DNA of 64,000 nt from Martinezella rhizogenes (GCF_000799715.1 NZ_JUHG01000017.1:1-64000), one strand, 5' to 3'. Numbered from the stretch's first letter, positions 53,053 through 62,785 are shown. The notes: generated by a model from the letters alone, not told the origin. Numbers and translations are program-made.

Positions 53053-53721
53053 ATGACTTCCTATCTGCTTCAGCTTCTGGCATGGCTGGTCTTCATGGCC
53101 GTGCTACTTTTTTGGCCTGCCGGCACGCTCGCCTTTCCCGGCGCGTGGGTCATGATCGGCCTGTTTGCGATCGGCAGTCTCGCCATGGTTTTCTGGCTAT
53201 CGCGCTATAGTCCGAGCCTGCTGCGAGAGCGCATGGGCTCGCCTTTGCAGCGCGGTCAGAAGATCTGGGATCGTATCTGGCTGAGCTTATTCATCCTGGC
53301 CTTCTGCTGCTGGATGGGTTTCATGGGCTGGGATGCGGCCCGCACCGGCTTTACGGCCGTGCCGTTCTGGCTTCAGGTGGCCGGAGCCCTCGGCCTCGTG
53401 GCCAATATGCTCGGCACATCATGGACGTTTCATGAAAATGCCTTTGCCGCGCCGTCGGTAAAAATCCAACCGGATCAGAAGGTAATCGATACGGGGCCTT
53501 ACGCGATCGTGCGCCATCCGATGTATGCCAGCGTGCTACTTCTCTTTCTCGGGGTGCCCTTGCTGCTCGGCTCCTGGTGGGCCCTGCTGTTCTCCGCGCT
53601 GCTGATCATCGCGATCGGCTGGCGCGCGGTCCATGAGGAGCGTACCCTGAGATCGGAGTTGAGCGGCTATGACGCTTATGTCGGACGCGTGCGCTATCGG
53701 TTCGTTCCATTCATCTGGTAG
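53053..53721 (+). CDS. Isoprenylcysteine carboxyl methyltransferase-family membrane protein
   Basis: The 222-residue protein has about five hydrophobic helices and the ICMT/PEMT C-terminal signature VIDTGPYAIVRHPMYASVLLLFLGVPLL with Glu-Glu in VHEERTL. Members are membrane methyltransferases that bind S-adenosylmethionine; bacterial substrates are usually unknown. It is followed by a good terminator, so it is probably monocistronic. ATG 53053 has GCGAGGAGC upstream. Confidence 0.82.
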   Translation: MTSYLLQLLAWLVFMAVLLFWPAGTLAFPGAWVMIGLFAIGSLAMVFWLSRYSPSLLRERMGSPLQRGQKIWDRIWLSLFILAFCCWMGFMGWDAARTGFTAVPFWLQVAGALGLVANMLGTSWTFHENAFAAPSVKIQPDQKVIDTGPYAIVRHPMYASVLLLFLGVPLLLGSWWALLFSALLIIAIGWRAVHEERTLRSELSGYDAYVGRVRYRFVPFIW

Positions 53722-53723
53722 GA

Positions 53724-53757
53724 GCGACCGGCGCTGTCGGTCGCAAACGTCTTTTTT
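53724..53757 (+). terminator. Rho-independent terminator after the ICMT-family gene
   Basis: GCGACCG at 53724-53730 pairs with CGGTCGC at 53738-53744 over a seven-base loop, with six T residues at 53752-53757. It lies directly after the stop codon. Confidence 0.65.
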
Positions 53758-54057
53758 ACCATCATGGCGCGTCTTAATTGCGTACCCGGAGCCGCTGTTC
53801 CCGAAACTGTAGCCGAAGGCCAGTTTGCAATTTTATCTCCCGGAAAAGTGGGCTCAAAGGGCTTTGGATGCGGATTTGAATTTCCTATCCGCAAAAAAAT
53901 AAGTGCCGCCTGATGCCTATTCGTCGTGAACGGCACGTCATTCCTCGTAACGGAATACATGTGATGAATGCAATTTGTGTTGCGAGCATAATGATTTAAA
54001 GTATATTCTCAAAAACTTATATAGTGCCATATGGGTTCTGTCATTGGGGGGGGAGCT
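53758..54057. other. Gene-free AT-rich stretch upstream of the OmpA-like gene
   Basis: About 300 bases without a credible gene. It becomes clearly AT-rich toward 53990-54030 and should contain the promoter of the envelope pair that follows. A run of eight G residues at 54046-54053 precedes the start and serves as ribosome site; it may be slippage-prone. I see no repeat or RNA structure that I can name. Confidence 0.4.
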
Positions 54058-55515
54058 ATGAGTCAGCCTTCGAAATGGTGGTGGGGACTAATCCCCCTGG
54101 CGATTCTTTGGATTCTTGCCACGATCTTTACCGGACAATCCATCAACAGTGATCTTGGCGGCAGGTCCACCTCGGCTTTGGGCACGACCATTGAGAATCC
54201 CGCCTTCAGCGTGTCGGGACGTGATGTATCGGTTTCCGGCACTGTATTTTCCCCCGACGAAGCCTTAAAAGTCGCCGGCACCGTGGATCAGGTCTGGGGT
54301 GTCCGCAAGGTTTTGGTCGACGCCAAGCAACCTGATATCGCCAAGCCCTTCAACTGGGGCATTTCCCATGAGGGTTCAAGCGTCGTCCTGAGCGGCAACG
54401 TGCCGAACCCGACCACGCGCGACAAGATCGTTTCCGCCGCGAAAACGGCCTTCTCGGGCGCCGATATCAAGGACGAGATGCAATATGCCAGCGGCGCGCC
54501 CGCCAGCTACGATGGTGGCGTGCTGTTCGGGCTGGCTCAACTGGCCGGCCTTGAAAAAGGCAGCGTCTCCCTATCCGATACGGGTTTCGGGATTTCGGGC
54601 ACGGCTGCCACGCGCGACGCCTATGACGCGATCACCACCGCGCTCAAGACATTGCCGCAGGGTCTCACGCTTGCAAAGACCGATATCACGGCTCCGGCTC
54701 CCGTTGCCGCTCCTGCAGCAACGACGCCGACTCCAGCGGCAACGGCGCCCGCCGTTACACCTGCGCTCGCGCCACCCTCCTTTAGCTTCGATGCCTTGAG
54801 GGATGCGGGGAAACTAACGCTTTCAGGCAATTATCCCGACGATGACACACACAGCAAGATCATCGATGCGGCCAAGAGCCTGTTCTCCAGCGATGAGATC
54901 AGCGATCAGCTGAAAGCCGCTCCCGGCGCGCCAAATGGGTTTGCAACGGCCGCGCTCGGCGGGCTCAACGCCCTGTCGCGTCTTGCCAAGGGATCGTTCT
55001 CGCTTTCCAGCACCGATGCGAAGCTCTCCGGCGAAGCGCTCTATAGTGGCGCGGTGAAGAGCATCCAGGACAGCTTCGCCGCCGCAATACCCGAGGGATT
55101 CAAGACAGCGCCTACCGAAATCGCCGTCAGCGCGCCCGCTCCGGCAGTCGATGCCCCGAATTGCCAATCGCTACTCAACACGATCCTAAGCAAATCGAAG
55201 ATCAACTTCGATACCGGTAAGGCCCGGATCTCGACGGTATCGTCCGGCGTGCTGGACACGATCGTCGCGACGATCGGCCGGTGCTCCGGCAATTCCGTGG
55301 AGATTTCGGGTCACACGGATTCGAGCGGAGACGAGGCGGCAAACGTCGCCCTGTCCGAACAGCGCGCCAAGGCGGTCGTCACCTATCTGACGGACGCAGG
55401 CGTGTCGGCGAGCCGGTTGACTGCAGTCGGCCTCGGCTCGTCGCGTCCGGTCGCATCGAACGATACTGATGAGGGCAAGGCGCTCAATCGCCGTATCGAA
55501 TTCTCTGTCAAATAG
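54058..55515 (+). CDS. OmpA-family protein with BON-like repeats
   Basis: The 485-residue protein has an N-terminal membrane anchor (WWWGLIPLAILWILATIFTG, residues about 7-26). Three to four BON-like alpha-beta repeats follow in two blocks, separated by an Ala/Pro/Thr-rich linker. The C-terminal OmpA domain binds peptidoglycan (INFDTGKARIS, ISGHTDSSGDEAAN, LSEQRAKAVVTYL, NRRIEF). The layout resembles mycobacterial OmpATb/ArfA. ATG 54058 follows the G-rich ribosome site; ATG 54031 is less likely. It is followed after ten bases by the helix-hairpin-helix gene, probably one operon. Confidence 0.83.
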   Translation: MSQPSKWWWGLIPLAILWILATIFTGQSINSDLGGRSTSALGTTIENPAFSVSGRDVSVSGTVFSPDEALKVAGTVDQVWGVRKVLVDAKQPDIAKPFNWGISHEGSSVVLSGNVPNPTTRDKIVSAAKTAFSGADIKDEMQYASGAPASYDGGVLFGLAQLAGLEKGSVSLSDTGFGISGTAATRDAYDAITTALKTLPQGLTLAKTDITAPAPVAAPAATTPTPAATAPAVTPALAPPSFSFDALRDAGKLTLSGNYPDDDTHSKIIDAAKSLFSSDEISDQLKAAPGAPNGFATAALGGLNALSRLAKGSFSLSSTDAKLSGEALYSGAVKSIQDSFAAAIPEGFKTAPTEIAVSAPAPAVDAPNCQSLLNTILSKSKINFDTGKARISTVSSGVLDTIVATIGRCSGNSVEISGHTDSSGDEAANVALSEQRAKAVVTYLTDAGVSASRLTAVGLGSSRPVASNDTDEGKALNRRIEFSVK

Positions 55516-55525
55516 GGAGGCAGCA

Positions 55526-56692
55526 ATGACCTATCTGTTTTCGACTTATTGGCCTTGGATGCTGCTTGCGCTGGTGCTCGGGGGCATTGTCGGTTTTGCG
55601 ACTTTCCTGCGGTCCGGCAAGGGCTGGTGGCCGGACGCCTGGCCGGGCTGGTTCAAGCTGCTCAGCCTGCTGTTCCTGGTGGGCCTTGTGGTGGCCATCT
55701 TCAAATGGCTTCCCGGATTGCTGGGGCATTACCTGGAAACCGCGCTGCTGTTCGTCGGCAGCTATATTGTCGGCTGCTTCCTCGGTAGCTGGCTGGCAAG
55801 CTTTCGCTCGCGCGAGGAGATTGAGACGAGCGAGCCTGCCGTGGCTGTGGAACCCGCACCGGTGCGGGTCACGCCTCCGTCACCTGCACCTGCACCTGCA
55901 CCTGCACCCGTGCCTACGCCGGCGCCGGCTACGGCTACGGCTCGCGTGGTGACGCCGCCTCCGGTCGTCACGCCTATTCCGACGTCAACGCCCGCTCCGG
56001 TGCGGGCAACCGCCTCGGCACCGGTATCCGCCGCTCCCGCAGGCGACCACCTCCATCCCGGCCAGCGCCCGCCAGCCGTCGCGAAAGGGGGGGCCTCCCT
56101 GGACGATCTGAAGCTCATTGATGGTGTCGGTCCCGTCAACGAGGGAAAGCTCAACGAGCTGGGCATCTGGACCTTCAAACAGGTTGCGGCCTGGACGCCG
56201 GCAAATGCCGAATGGGTCGGCAGCTATATGGCCTTCCCGGGGCGTATTGAGCGTGAGGACTGGATCGGGCAGGCGGCACAACTGGCGAAAGGGCTTGGAA
56301 CCGACGTCTCGCGCCGGGCCGATCTGGGTGATGCGTCCGCGTCATCGGGCTTTGTTTCGTCGGCGTCGGCCGCTGCTCCCGCCGCCGCCGGTGATCATCC
56401 CGGTCAACGCCCGCCGTCCGCCGCGAAAGGGGCCGCCACTCCGGACAATCTGAAGCGCATCTCCGGCATCGGTCATGTCAACGAGGAAAAGCTGAACGAG
56501 TTGGGCATCTGGACCTTTGCCCAGATCGCGGCCTGGACAGAGGCAAATGCCGAATGGGTCGGCAGCTATATGGCCTTCCCGGGGCGCATCGAGCGCGAGG
56601 ACTGGATCGATCAGGCCGCCAAACTGGCAAAGGGGATCGAAACCGAATTCTCGCGCCGGGTCGATCATGGCGACGTGCCCACCTCGTCGTAA
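55526..56692 (+). CDS. Membrane-anchored protein with two tandem helix-hairpin-helix repeats
   Basis: This is a 388-residue protein. It has two hydrophobic helices near residues 10-28 and 45-68, a long Pro/Ala/Thr linker (with repeated PAPAP units, about residues 115-175) and two nearly identical modules of about 60 residues. Each module starts DDLKLIDGVGPVNEGKLNELGIWTF or a close variant and ends AWVGSYMAFPGRIEREDWI-like. The modules match the small helix-hairpin-helix domain often labelled flap endonuclease-like. No nuclease active site is visible, so nucleic acid or protein binding at the membrane is more likely. AGGGAGG precedes the ATG. Confidence 0.8.
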   Translation: MTYLFSTYWPWMLLALVLGGIVGFATFLRSGKGWWPDAWPGWFKLLSLLFLVGLVVAIFKWLPGLLGHYLETALLFVGSYIVGCFLGSWLASFRSREEIETSEPAVAVEPAPVRVTPPSPAPAPAPAPVPTPAPATATARVVTPPPVVTPIPTSTPAPVRATASAPVSAAPAGDHLHPGQRPPAVAKGGASLDDLKLIDGVGPVNEGKLNELGIWTFKQVAAWTPANAEWVGSYMAFPGRIEREDWIGQAAQLAKGLGTDVSRRADLGDASASSGFVSSASAAAPAAAGDHPGQRPPSAAKGAATPDNLKRISGIGHVNEEKLNELGIWTFAQIAAWTEANAEWVGSYMAFPGRIEREDWIDQAAKLAKGIETEFSRRVDHGDVPTSS

Positions 56693-56767
56693 CAGACTTT
56701 CGACAAGCATGCAGATGGCCGCTCAGACCTGACGAGCGGCATGATCCTCCCCCACCGAAATGGGTAA

Positions 56768-56796
56768 TGCTCCGCCGCTGATCGGGCGGCGGAGCA
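56768..56796. terminator. Bidirectional hairpin between convergent genes
   Basis: TGCTCCGCCGC at 56768-56778 pairs perfectly with GCGGCGGAGCA at 56786-56796 over a seven-base loop. It lies between the helix-hairpin-helix gene and the convergent peptide-binding-protein gene. The stem is strong; T-tracts are absent. Confidence 0.5.
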
Positions 56797-56816
56797 AAGA
56801 CACTTAGTGCTGGACC

Positions 56817-58331
56817 TCAGTTCTTGACGGTATCTTCCAGGAAGAAACGGCCGAGCGGGTTCTGATAGAAGTTTTCAATGTTCTTGCGCGAAACGTTGAT
56901 ATAGGGGCTGTAATAGAGGTCGATCCAGTTGACGTCGTCCTTCGCCATCTTCTGCAGATCGATATACATCTGCTCGCGCTTCTTCGGATCGAGCTCCAGG
57001 CGAGCCTTGGCGACCAAATCCTTCACCGCTTCGTCTTTGTAATTGGTCGAGTAGTTGTTGTTGGAGTCGTGGCCGAGCACGAAGGTGGTCTTCTGGTCCG
57101 GGTCGAGAATGTCGTTGGTCCAGTAGTTGACGGAGATGTCGTAATCGCCGGCGACCGTCATATCCCATTCCTGGCTCGGATCGACTTTTTGCAGGTTGGC
57201 GGTGATGCCGGCCTTCTGCAATTGCTGCTGCACCAGCACGGCCGTCTGCTCGTCGACTTCGTCGCCGGCGCGCAGAAGATAGGTCAGCGTCAGGTTGGAA
57301 ACGCCGGCGCCCGCCAGCATCTTCTTGGCCTTTTCCGGATCGTAGGGGCGCTGCAGGTTGTCGGCATAGTGATAAAGCGCGCCCTTCGGAATGTAGGAAT
57401 TGGCGACCGTGCCCTGGCCGAAGGTGACGGCATCGACGATCGCCTTCTTGTCGATGGCGAGGTCGAGGGCCTGGCGGACTTCCTTCTTGCCGAGCTCGCC
57501 ATGCGCGTGGTTGATCAGGAGGTGATCTTCGCGCGTCGAGGCGTCGATGTCGACATTGAGGTTCGGGTCCTTCTTCAGCTCCGCCACGCGAGAGAAAGGA
57601 ACGAAGATCGCCGTATCGAGCTGACCGGCCTGGACGTTCAGCATGCGGGTATTGTCATCCGGCACGGAGATCCATTCGACACCGTCGAGCTTCACCCGGT
57701 CGGCCTGCCAGAAATAAGGGTTCTTCTTGAGGATGATGCGATCGCCGCGCCGCCATTCCTCAACCGAGAACGCGCCGGATCCGATCGGCTTTTCGGCATA
57801 GGCGTCGGGGCCGAGCGTCTCCATGCCCTTCTTGGAAATGACGGAGGCGTTCGGCAGCGCCAGTGTCGACAGGAAGGGTGCGGAGGGATGCTTGAGCTTG
57901 ATCGTCAGCGTGCGCGGGTCGGTCGCAATCGCAGTGTCGATCACCTTGTAGGAGTCGCTCCAGAGCGAAGCCGCGTCGTCACGGATGCGCAGCAGGCTGA
58001 AGGCGGCGTCCTCGGCGGTCAGCGGCGAGCCGTCGGAGAATTTCGCGTCGCGGATCTTGAAGACATAGGTCAGGCCGTCCTCGGACGCGGTCCAGCTTTC
58101 GGCTAGGCCGGGCTCGAGCTTGGTGCCGGTCTTGTCAACACGGATCAGCACGTCATAGACGTTCGAGAACACCCAGTTATCGATGTTCTGCGCCGTCTTG
58201 ATCGGATCGAACGTGGTCGAATCCTCGCGGCGGCCGATGGTCAGCACGCCGGCTGCCTCGGCATAGGTTGCGGTGAGGGTGAGGCCGGCGACGATGGCCG
58301 CGAGCCCGATTGATTTCCATCTGCTGGTCAT
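56817..58331 (-). CDS. Dipeptide/oligopeptide ABC transporter substrate-binding protein
   Basis: This 504-residue family 5 solute-binding protein has a signal peptide (MTSRWKSIGLAAIVAGLTLTATYAEA). It has the DppA/OppA pattern: FDPIKTAQNIDNWVFSNVYDVLIRVDKTG near the N-terminus, GSGAFSVEEWRRGDRIILKKNPYFW and VRQALDLAIDKKAIV. It is the last gene of the leftward operon headed by a proline iminopeptidase. A peptide or peptide-like plant compound is the likely ligand. Confidence 0.9.
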   Translation of the reverse strand: MTSRWKSIGLAAIVAGLTLTATYAEAAGVLTIGRREDSTTFDPIKTAQNIDNWVFSNVYDVLIRVDKTGTKLEPGLAESWTASEDGLTYVFKIRDAKFSDGSPLTAEDAAFSLLRIRDDAASLWSDSYKVIDTAIATDPRTLTIKLKHPSAPFLSTLALPNASVISKKGMETLGPDAYAEKPIGSGAFSVEEWRRGDRIILKKNPYFWQADRVKLDGVEWISVPDDNTRMLNVQAGQLDTAIFVPFSRVAELKKDPNLNVDIDASTREDHLLINHAHGELGKKEVRQALDLAIDKKAIVDAVTFGQGTVANSYIPKGALYHYADNLQRPYDPEKAKKMLAGAGVSNLTLTYLLRAGDEVDEQTAVLVQQQLQKAGITANLQKVDPSQEWDMTVAGDYDISVNYWTNDILDPDQKTTFVLGHDSNNNYSTNYKDEAVKDLVAKARLELDPKKREQMYIDLQKMAKDDVNWIDLYYSPYINVSRKNIENFYQNPLGRFFLEDTVKN

Positions 58332-58350
58332 AAGATCGTTCCCTTGGTTG

Positions 58351-60060
58351 TTATGGCATGCGTTTGATTGGCAGGATTTCGGCGACGTTGCTTTCGCCGC
58401 GAAGATCGGTGTCGGCAAAGAGCTGCTTGTCCGGATCGATGTCCGGAATGGCGGCGATGAGCGAGGCCGTATAGGGGTGTTTCGGACGCGCGAAGACTTC
58501 CTCAGATGGGCCTTCCTCGACGATCTCGCCGCGATACATCACGACAGTGCGTTCGCAGAGATTGCGGACGATGGCGAGATCATGAGCGATGAAGAGTAGG
58601 GTCAGGTTCATCTTCCGCGTCAGCTCGCGGAAGAGCTCGATGATCTGCGCCTGGATGGTGACGTCGAGGGCGGCGACGCATTCGTCGGCGATGATGAGTT
58701 GGGGATCGACGGCGAGCGCGCGGGCGATGCCGGCGCGCTGGCATTGGCCGCCGCTCATGCTGCGCGGCTTGCGCTTGGCGAATTCGCGCTCCAGCCCGAC
58801 GAGATCGAGCAATTCGCCGACGCGGGCGGGGATGTCGGCGGATGCGACCTTGCCCTGCACCTTCAGCACTTCGGTGAGCATGTCGCCGATCGTCAGGCGC
58901 GGATTGAGCGCATTATAGGGGTCCTGGAATACCATGGCCGCCTCGCGCCGCAGCTTGGTGAGGCCCGCCTTTCTTTGCTGAGCCAGGTCGATGCCATCGA
59001 AGGTGATGTGGCCGGAGGAGAGTGGTGTCAGGCCAAGGATGGCGCGGGCAAGCGTGCTCTTGCCGCTGCCGGATTCGCCGACGATCCCGACCGTCTCGCC
59101 GGGCATCAGTCGCAGGCTGACGCCCGAGACGGCGTTGACCGTTCTGGCGCCGCTGCCCTTGAAGAGGCCGCCGCCGACATTGAAGCGGACGTGTAGGTCG
59201 TCGATTTCGAGGAGGGGTTTAGGGGGCGTATCGGTTTTCACGGCCTTCGCGATGGATACCGTCTCGTCCGGCATCGACGGATGGCTCTTGATCAGGTCGA
59301 TCGTGTAGGGATGCCGCGGCTGCGACAGGAGCGTCCGTTTCGGACCGTCCTCCAGCAGCTTGCCGCCGCGCATCACGGCGATGCGGTCGCAGGTCTGGGC
59401 GACGATGCCGAGATCGTGGGTAATGAGGATGATGGAAAGGCCACGCTTGTCGCGGATGTCCATCAAGAGCTTGAGGATCTGCGCCTGGATGGTGACGTCG
59501 AGCGCGGTCGTCGGCTCGTCGGCGATCAGGATCTTCGGGTTGCAAGACAGGGCGACGCCGATCATCGCGCGCTGGCGCATGCCGCCGGAGAATTCGTGCG
59601 GATAGCTCTCATATTGCCTGATAGGATCGGGAAAGCCGACCTGGCCGAGGATTTCGATGGCGGCAGCGCGTGCCTCGCGGGCGTTGAGACCCTGATGATA
59701 GCGGATGCCCTCGGCGATCTGGTTACCGATCCGCATGACCGGGTCGAGATGGCTCGTCGGGTTCTGGAAGATCATGCCGATCTCGCCGCCGCGCACCTTC
59801 AGCATGTCGGCGTCGCTGATTGTCGTCAGATCGCGACCCTCAAGCAGGATGCTGCCGCCTTCGATCTTCAGCAGCGAGGACGGCAGAAGGCGGATCAGCG
59901 AGCGGCAGAGCAAGCTCTTGCCGGAGCCGCTTTCGCCGACAAGGCCGAGGATTTCTCCCTTGGCAAGGTCCAGCGAGACTGTATCGAGCAGTGTGCGCTC
60001 GCCGTTGTCGAGATGCGCCTTGACGGTGAGATCGCGGACGGAAAGGACGGAGGCGCTCAT
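58351..60060 (-). CDS. Fused DppD-DppF-type ABC ATPase
   Basis: This 569-residue protein has two complete ATPase domains in one chain. The first has Walker A GESGSGKSL and signature FSGGMRQRAMIGVAL. The second has GESGSGKST and MSGGQCQRAGIARAL. Walker B sequences are ILIADEPTTALD and LIIADECVAALD, the second with Cys replacing the usual Pro. Such fusions replace separate DppD and DppF in many alphaproteobacteria. The start overlaps the permease stop by ATGA. Confidence 0.91.
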   Translation of the reverse strand: MSASVLSVRDLTVKAHLDNGERTLLDTVSLDLAKGEILGLVGESGSGKSLLCRSLIRLLPSSLLKIEGGSILLEGRDLTTISDADMLKVRGGEIGMIFQNPTSHLDPVMRIGNQIAEGIRYHQGLNAREARAAAIEILGQVGFPDPIRQYESYPHEFSGGMRQRAMIGVALSCNPKILIADEPTTALDVTIQAQILKLLMDIRDKRGLSIILITHDLGIVAQTCDRIAVMRGGKLLEDGPKRTLLSQPRHPYTIDLIKSHPSMPDETVSIAKAVKTDTPPKPLLEIDDLHVRFNVGGGLFKGSGARTVNAVSGVSLRLMPGETVGIVGESGSGKSTLARAILGLTPLSSGHITFDGIDLAQQRKAGLTKLRREAAMVFQDPYNALNPRLTIGDMLTEVLKVQGKVASADIPARVGELLDLVGLEREFAKRKPRSMSGGQCQRAGIARALAVDPQLIIADECVAALDVTIQAQIIELFRELTRKMNLTLLFIAHDLAIVRNLCERTVVMYRGEIVEEGPSEEVFARPKHPYTASLIAAIPDIDPDKQLFADTDLRGESNVAEILPIKRMP

Positions 60061-60908
60061 TCATGCACCCCCAGCAATTCGCCCAGCGCATCGCCAAGCA
60101 TGCTGAATCCGAAGGCGAGGCAGACGATGGAGAGGCCGGGAAACAACGTGATCCACCAGGCCGTGGTGATGAAGCTTTGGCCCTCGGCGACCATCACACC
60201 CCATTCGGCCAGCGGCGGCTGCACCCCGAGGCCGAGATAGCTGACGGCGGCGCCGCTCAGCAGAACGAGCACGGCGTCCGACATGGAAAAGACGATCGAG
60301 CCGGCGATGGCATTCGGCAGCAGATGGCGGAACATGATGCGGAAGCGGCTGAAGCCGAGGCTGACGGCGGCAACCGCATAGTCGCTGTTCTTCAGCACCA
60401 GCATCTGCGCGCGGATGAGGCGGGCATAGGACACCCAGCCGACCAGCGCCATGGCGATATAGAAGCTGCTCAGCCCCGGCCCGAGAATGGCGATGATCGA
60501 CAGCATCAGCACGAGGAAGGGGAATGCGAGGATGATGTCGACGAGCCGCATGAAGATCGCATCGATCACGCCGCCGAAGAAGCCGGCGATGGTGCCGATG
60601 GTCGTGCCAATCAGGAAGGGGAAGACGACGCCGATCAGCGCGATTTGCAGATCGATGCGTGTGCCCCAAAGGACGCGGGACAGGATATCGCGGCCGAAAT
60701 TGTCGGTGCCGAAGGGGTGCAGCAGAGATGGCGCCTGCAGGCGGACGTCGGCATTCTGCAGGATCGGATCATAAGGCGCGATCAACGGAGCGCCGAGCGC
60801 CGCCAGCAGAAAGAACAGGAGAATGCCGCCGCCGATGACGAGGGTCAGCCGCTTGCCGAGAAGATGGCGCCAAGCGATGGAAGCGGGAATGGTTGCCTGG
60901 AGGCTCAT
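60057..60908 (-). CDS. DppC-type ABC permease
   Basis: This 283-residue inner-membrane permease starts at ATG 60908 (MSLQATIPASIAWRHLLG), overlapping the upstream gene by ATGA. A longer frame to 61103 is Arg/His-rich and not homologous. The DppC features are HPFGTDNFGRDILSRVLWGTRIDL and the loop AAVSLGFSRFRIMFRHLLPNA. It pairs with the permease encoded before it. Confidence 0.9.
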   Translation of the reverse strand: MSLQATIPASIAWRHLLGKRLTLVIGGGILLFFLLAALGAPLIAPYDPILQNADVRLQAPSLLHPFGTDNFGRDILSRVLWGTRIDLQIALIGVVFPFLIGTTIGTIAGFFGGVIDAIFMRLVDIILAFPFLVLMLSIIAILGPGLSSFYIAMALVGWVSYARLIRAQMLVLKNSDYAVAAVSLGFSRFRIMFRHLLPNAIAGSIVFSMSDAVLVLLSGAAVSYLGLGVQPPLAEWGVMVAEGQSFITTAWWITLFPGLSIVCLAFGFSMLGDALGELLGVHE

Positions 60909-61843
60909 ATCGTCACCCTCGGATCGGCGGCGACTGTGACGATGTCGGCCAGGAAATTGACGAGCACGGTGGCACAGGCAAAGACCATGGCGACGCCCTG
61001 GACCACCATATAATCGCGCGAGAAGATGGCGCGCACCAGTAGTTGGCCCATGCCAGGCAGCGCAAAGACGCTTTCGACGACGACGGTGCCGCCGATTAGC
61101 CAACCGATATTGACCGCCAGCAGGTTGATGGTCGGCACCAGCGAATTCGGCACCACATGCCGCCAGAAAACGATGCTCTCCGGCATGCCACGCGCCCGCG
61201 CCGCCGTCGCCACATCCGATTTCAGGGATTCGATCATCGCGGCGCGCAGGCTGCGGGTCAGCACCGTCGACAGCGAGAGCGCGATGGTGAGGCTCGGCAG
61301 GATAAGATGCAAAAGCTTGTCGCCAAGCGTCTCGCCGTAGCCGGAGACTGGAAGCACGCCGAGATTGACGCTGAAGAAGATGATGAGCATCAGGCCGAGC
61401 CAGAAGGGTGGAAAGCCGATACCGAAGGTGGAGACAACGCGCACGATATGGTCGGCCGCGCGGCCATTGTTGCGGGCGGCAATCGCCGCCATCGGCACGG
61501 CAATGACGATCGACAGGATGACGCTGGCAACGACCAGCGCCACGGTCGGCTCGATACGGGTGGAAATCAGCTTCAGCACATCGATCTTGTAGAGGATGGA
61601 CTTGCCCATCTCGCCGTTTGCGAGGTTCTTCAGGAAGTAGAAGTATTGTAGCCAGATCGGCTGATCGAGGCCGTATTGCGCGCGGATATTGGCGAGCGCC
61701 GTCGGCGTCGCGCGCGTGCCGAGAATGTTGCGGGCGGGATCGCCGGGAATGAGGCGCACAAGGATAAAGGTGATGACGCTGATGCCGAAAATGACAGGCA
61801 GGAATTGCAGCGGGCGGCTGAGAACGAACCTATAGCGATGCAT
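60905..61843 (-). CDS. DppB-type ABC permease
   Basis: This 312-residue inner-membrane permease has the DppB N-terminus (PVIFGISVITFILVRLIPGDPA), about six helices and the loop AARARGMPESIVFWRHVVPNSLVPTI. It lies 51 bases after the iminopeptidase gene and overlaps the DppC-type gene, so the whole set is one operon. Confidence 0.9.
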   Translation of the reverse strand: MHRYRFVLSRPLQFLPVIFGISVITFILVRLIPGDPARNILGTRATPTALANIRAQYGLDQPIWLQYFYFLKNLANGEMGKSILYKIDVLKLISTRIEPTVALVVASVILSIVIAVPMAAIAARNNGRAADHIVRVVSTFGIGFPPFWLGLMLIIFFSVNLGVLPVSGYGETLGDKLLHLILPSLTIALSLSTVLTRSLRAAMIESLKSDVATAARARGMPESIVFWRHVVPNSLVPTINLLAVNIGWLIGGTVVVESVFALPGMGQLLVRAIFSRDYMVVQGVAMVFACATVLVNFLADIVTVAADPRVTI

Positions 61844-61894
61844 GGTGACGCTCGCTCCCTTGCCTTCTTCGGTCTTTGAACGCTTCCTGTCGCA

Positions 61895-62785
61895 TCATGC
61901 CTGCCTATGCCTCGCCAGGAAATCGAGAAGCGCGGGATAATAGTCGCCGGGGTTTTCATAGAAGGGCATGTGGCTCGCGTTCGCAAACACCTTCAACTCC
62001 GCGTTGGGAATGGCAAGCTTCATGCGCAGCGCGCAGGCCGGTGTCAGCTCGTCATGTTCGCCGACCGTGATCAGCGTCGGCACGGTCATGCGCGGCAGGT
62101 CGGGGATGCGGTTCCAGTCCTTGAGATTGCCGATATAGAGAAATTCGTTCGGCCCCTGCATGGTCGCGTAAGGTCCCATGTTCCAGTCGTCGAGCGAACG
62201 GCGTACCGGTGCTGGCCATCCCGGCAGGCGGCAGACATGGCGATAGTTGAGGATCGTCACGGCGGCCACATATTCCGGATGATCGTAGGTGCCTTGCGCT
62301 TCATGCTTCTGCATCATCGCCACCGTTTCCGGGCCGAGTGCCGCGCGCAGCCGCTCCAGTTCCAAAATCAGATGCGGCATGTCGGCGACGGTGTCCTCGA
62401 GGATCAGCGTCCGAAGGTTTTCCGGATAGGTGAGCGCATAGTCGATCGCCAACCACCCGCCCCAGGAATGGCCAAGCATGTGGACTTTGCCGAGGCCGAG
62501 CGCCTTGCGGACGGTTTCGGTTTCCTCGACATAGCGACCGATCGTCCAGAGCGCCGGATCCGTCGGGCGGTCGGACGCGCCGGTTCCGAGCTGGTCGAAG
62601 GCAACGACGCGATAACCGTGGTCGACAAGGCAGGAATGCGCCTCGCGCAGATAGTCGCAGGGAAGGCCGGGGCCGCCGTTCAGGCAGAAGACGGTCTCCG
62701 CGCCGGAACCGAAGCTATAGGCAACGACCTTATGCCCGTCGACTTCGACTTCCATGCGCTCGTCCGGCTGCATTTCGCGCCACAT
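61895..62785 (-). CDS. pip: Proline iminopeptidase-family alpha/beta hydrolase
   Basis: This 296-residue alpha/beta hydrolase of peptidase family S33 has the oxyanion HGGPG-like NGGPG, the AFDQLGTGASDRP stretch, the nucleophile Ser in GHSWGGW and a C-terminal catalytic His in ASHMPFYENP. The start at 62785 has GGAG eleven bases upstream; ATG 62821 has none. It heads the peptide transporter operon and is divergent from a LuxR solo, the arrangement known for plant-responsive pip genes. It would release N-terminal proline or cleave a plant amide-type compound. Confidence 0.88.
   Translation of the reverse strand: MWREMQPDERMEVEVDGHKVVAYSFGSGAETVFCLNGGPGLPCDYLREAHSCLVDHGYRVVAFDQLGTGASDRPTDPALWTIGRYVEETETVRKALGLGKVHMLGHSWGGWLAIDYALTYPENLRTLILEDTVADMPHLILELERLRAALGPETVAMMQKHEAQGTYDHPEYVAAVTILNYRHVCRLPGWPAPVRRSLDDWNMGPYATMQGPNEFLYIGNLKDWNRIPDLPRMTVPTLITVGEHDELTPACALRMKLAIPNAELKVFANASHMPFYENPGDYYPALLDFLARHRQA

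Noticed and set aside
53694..53960. An 88-codon minus-strand frame after the ICMT-family gene
   Set aside because: It overlaps a convincing terminator, has no ribosome site and no recognisable sequence.
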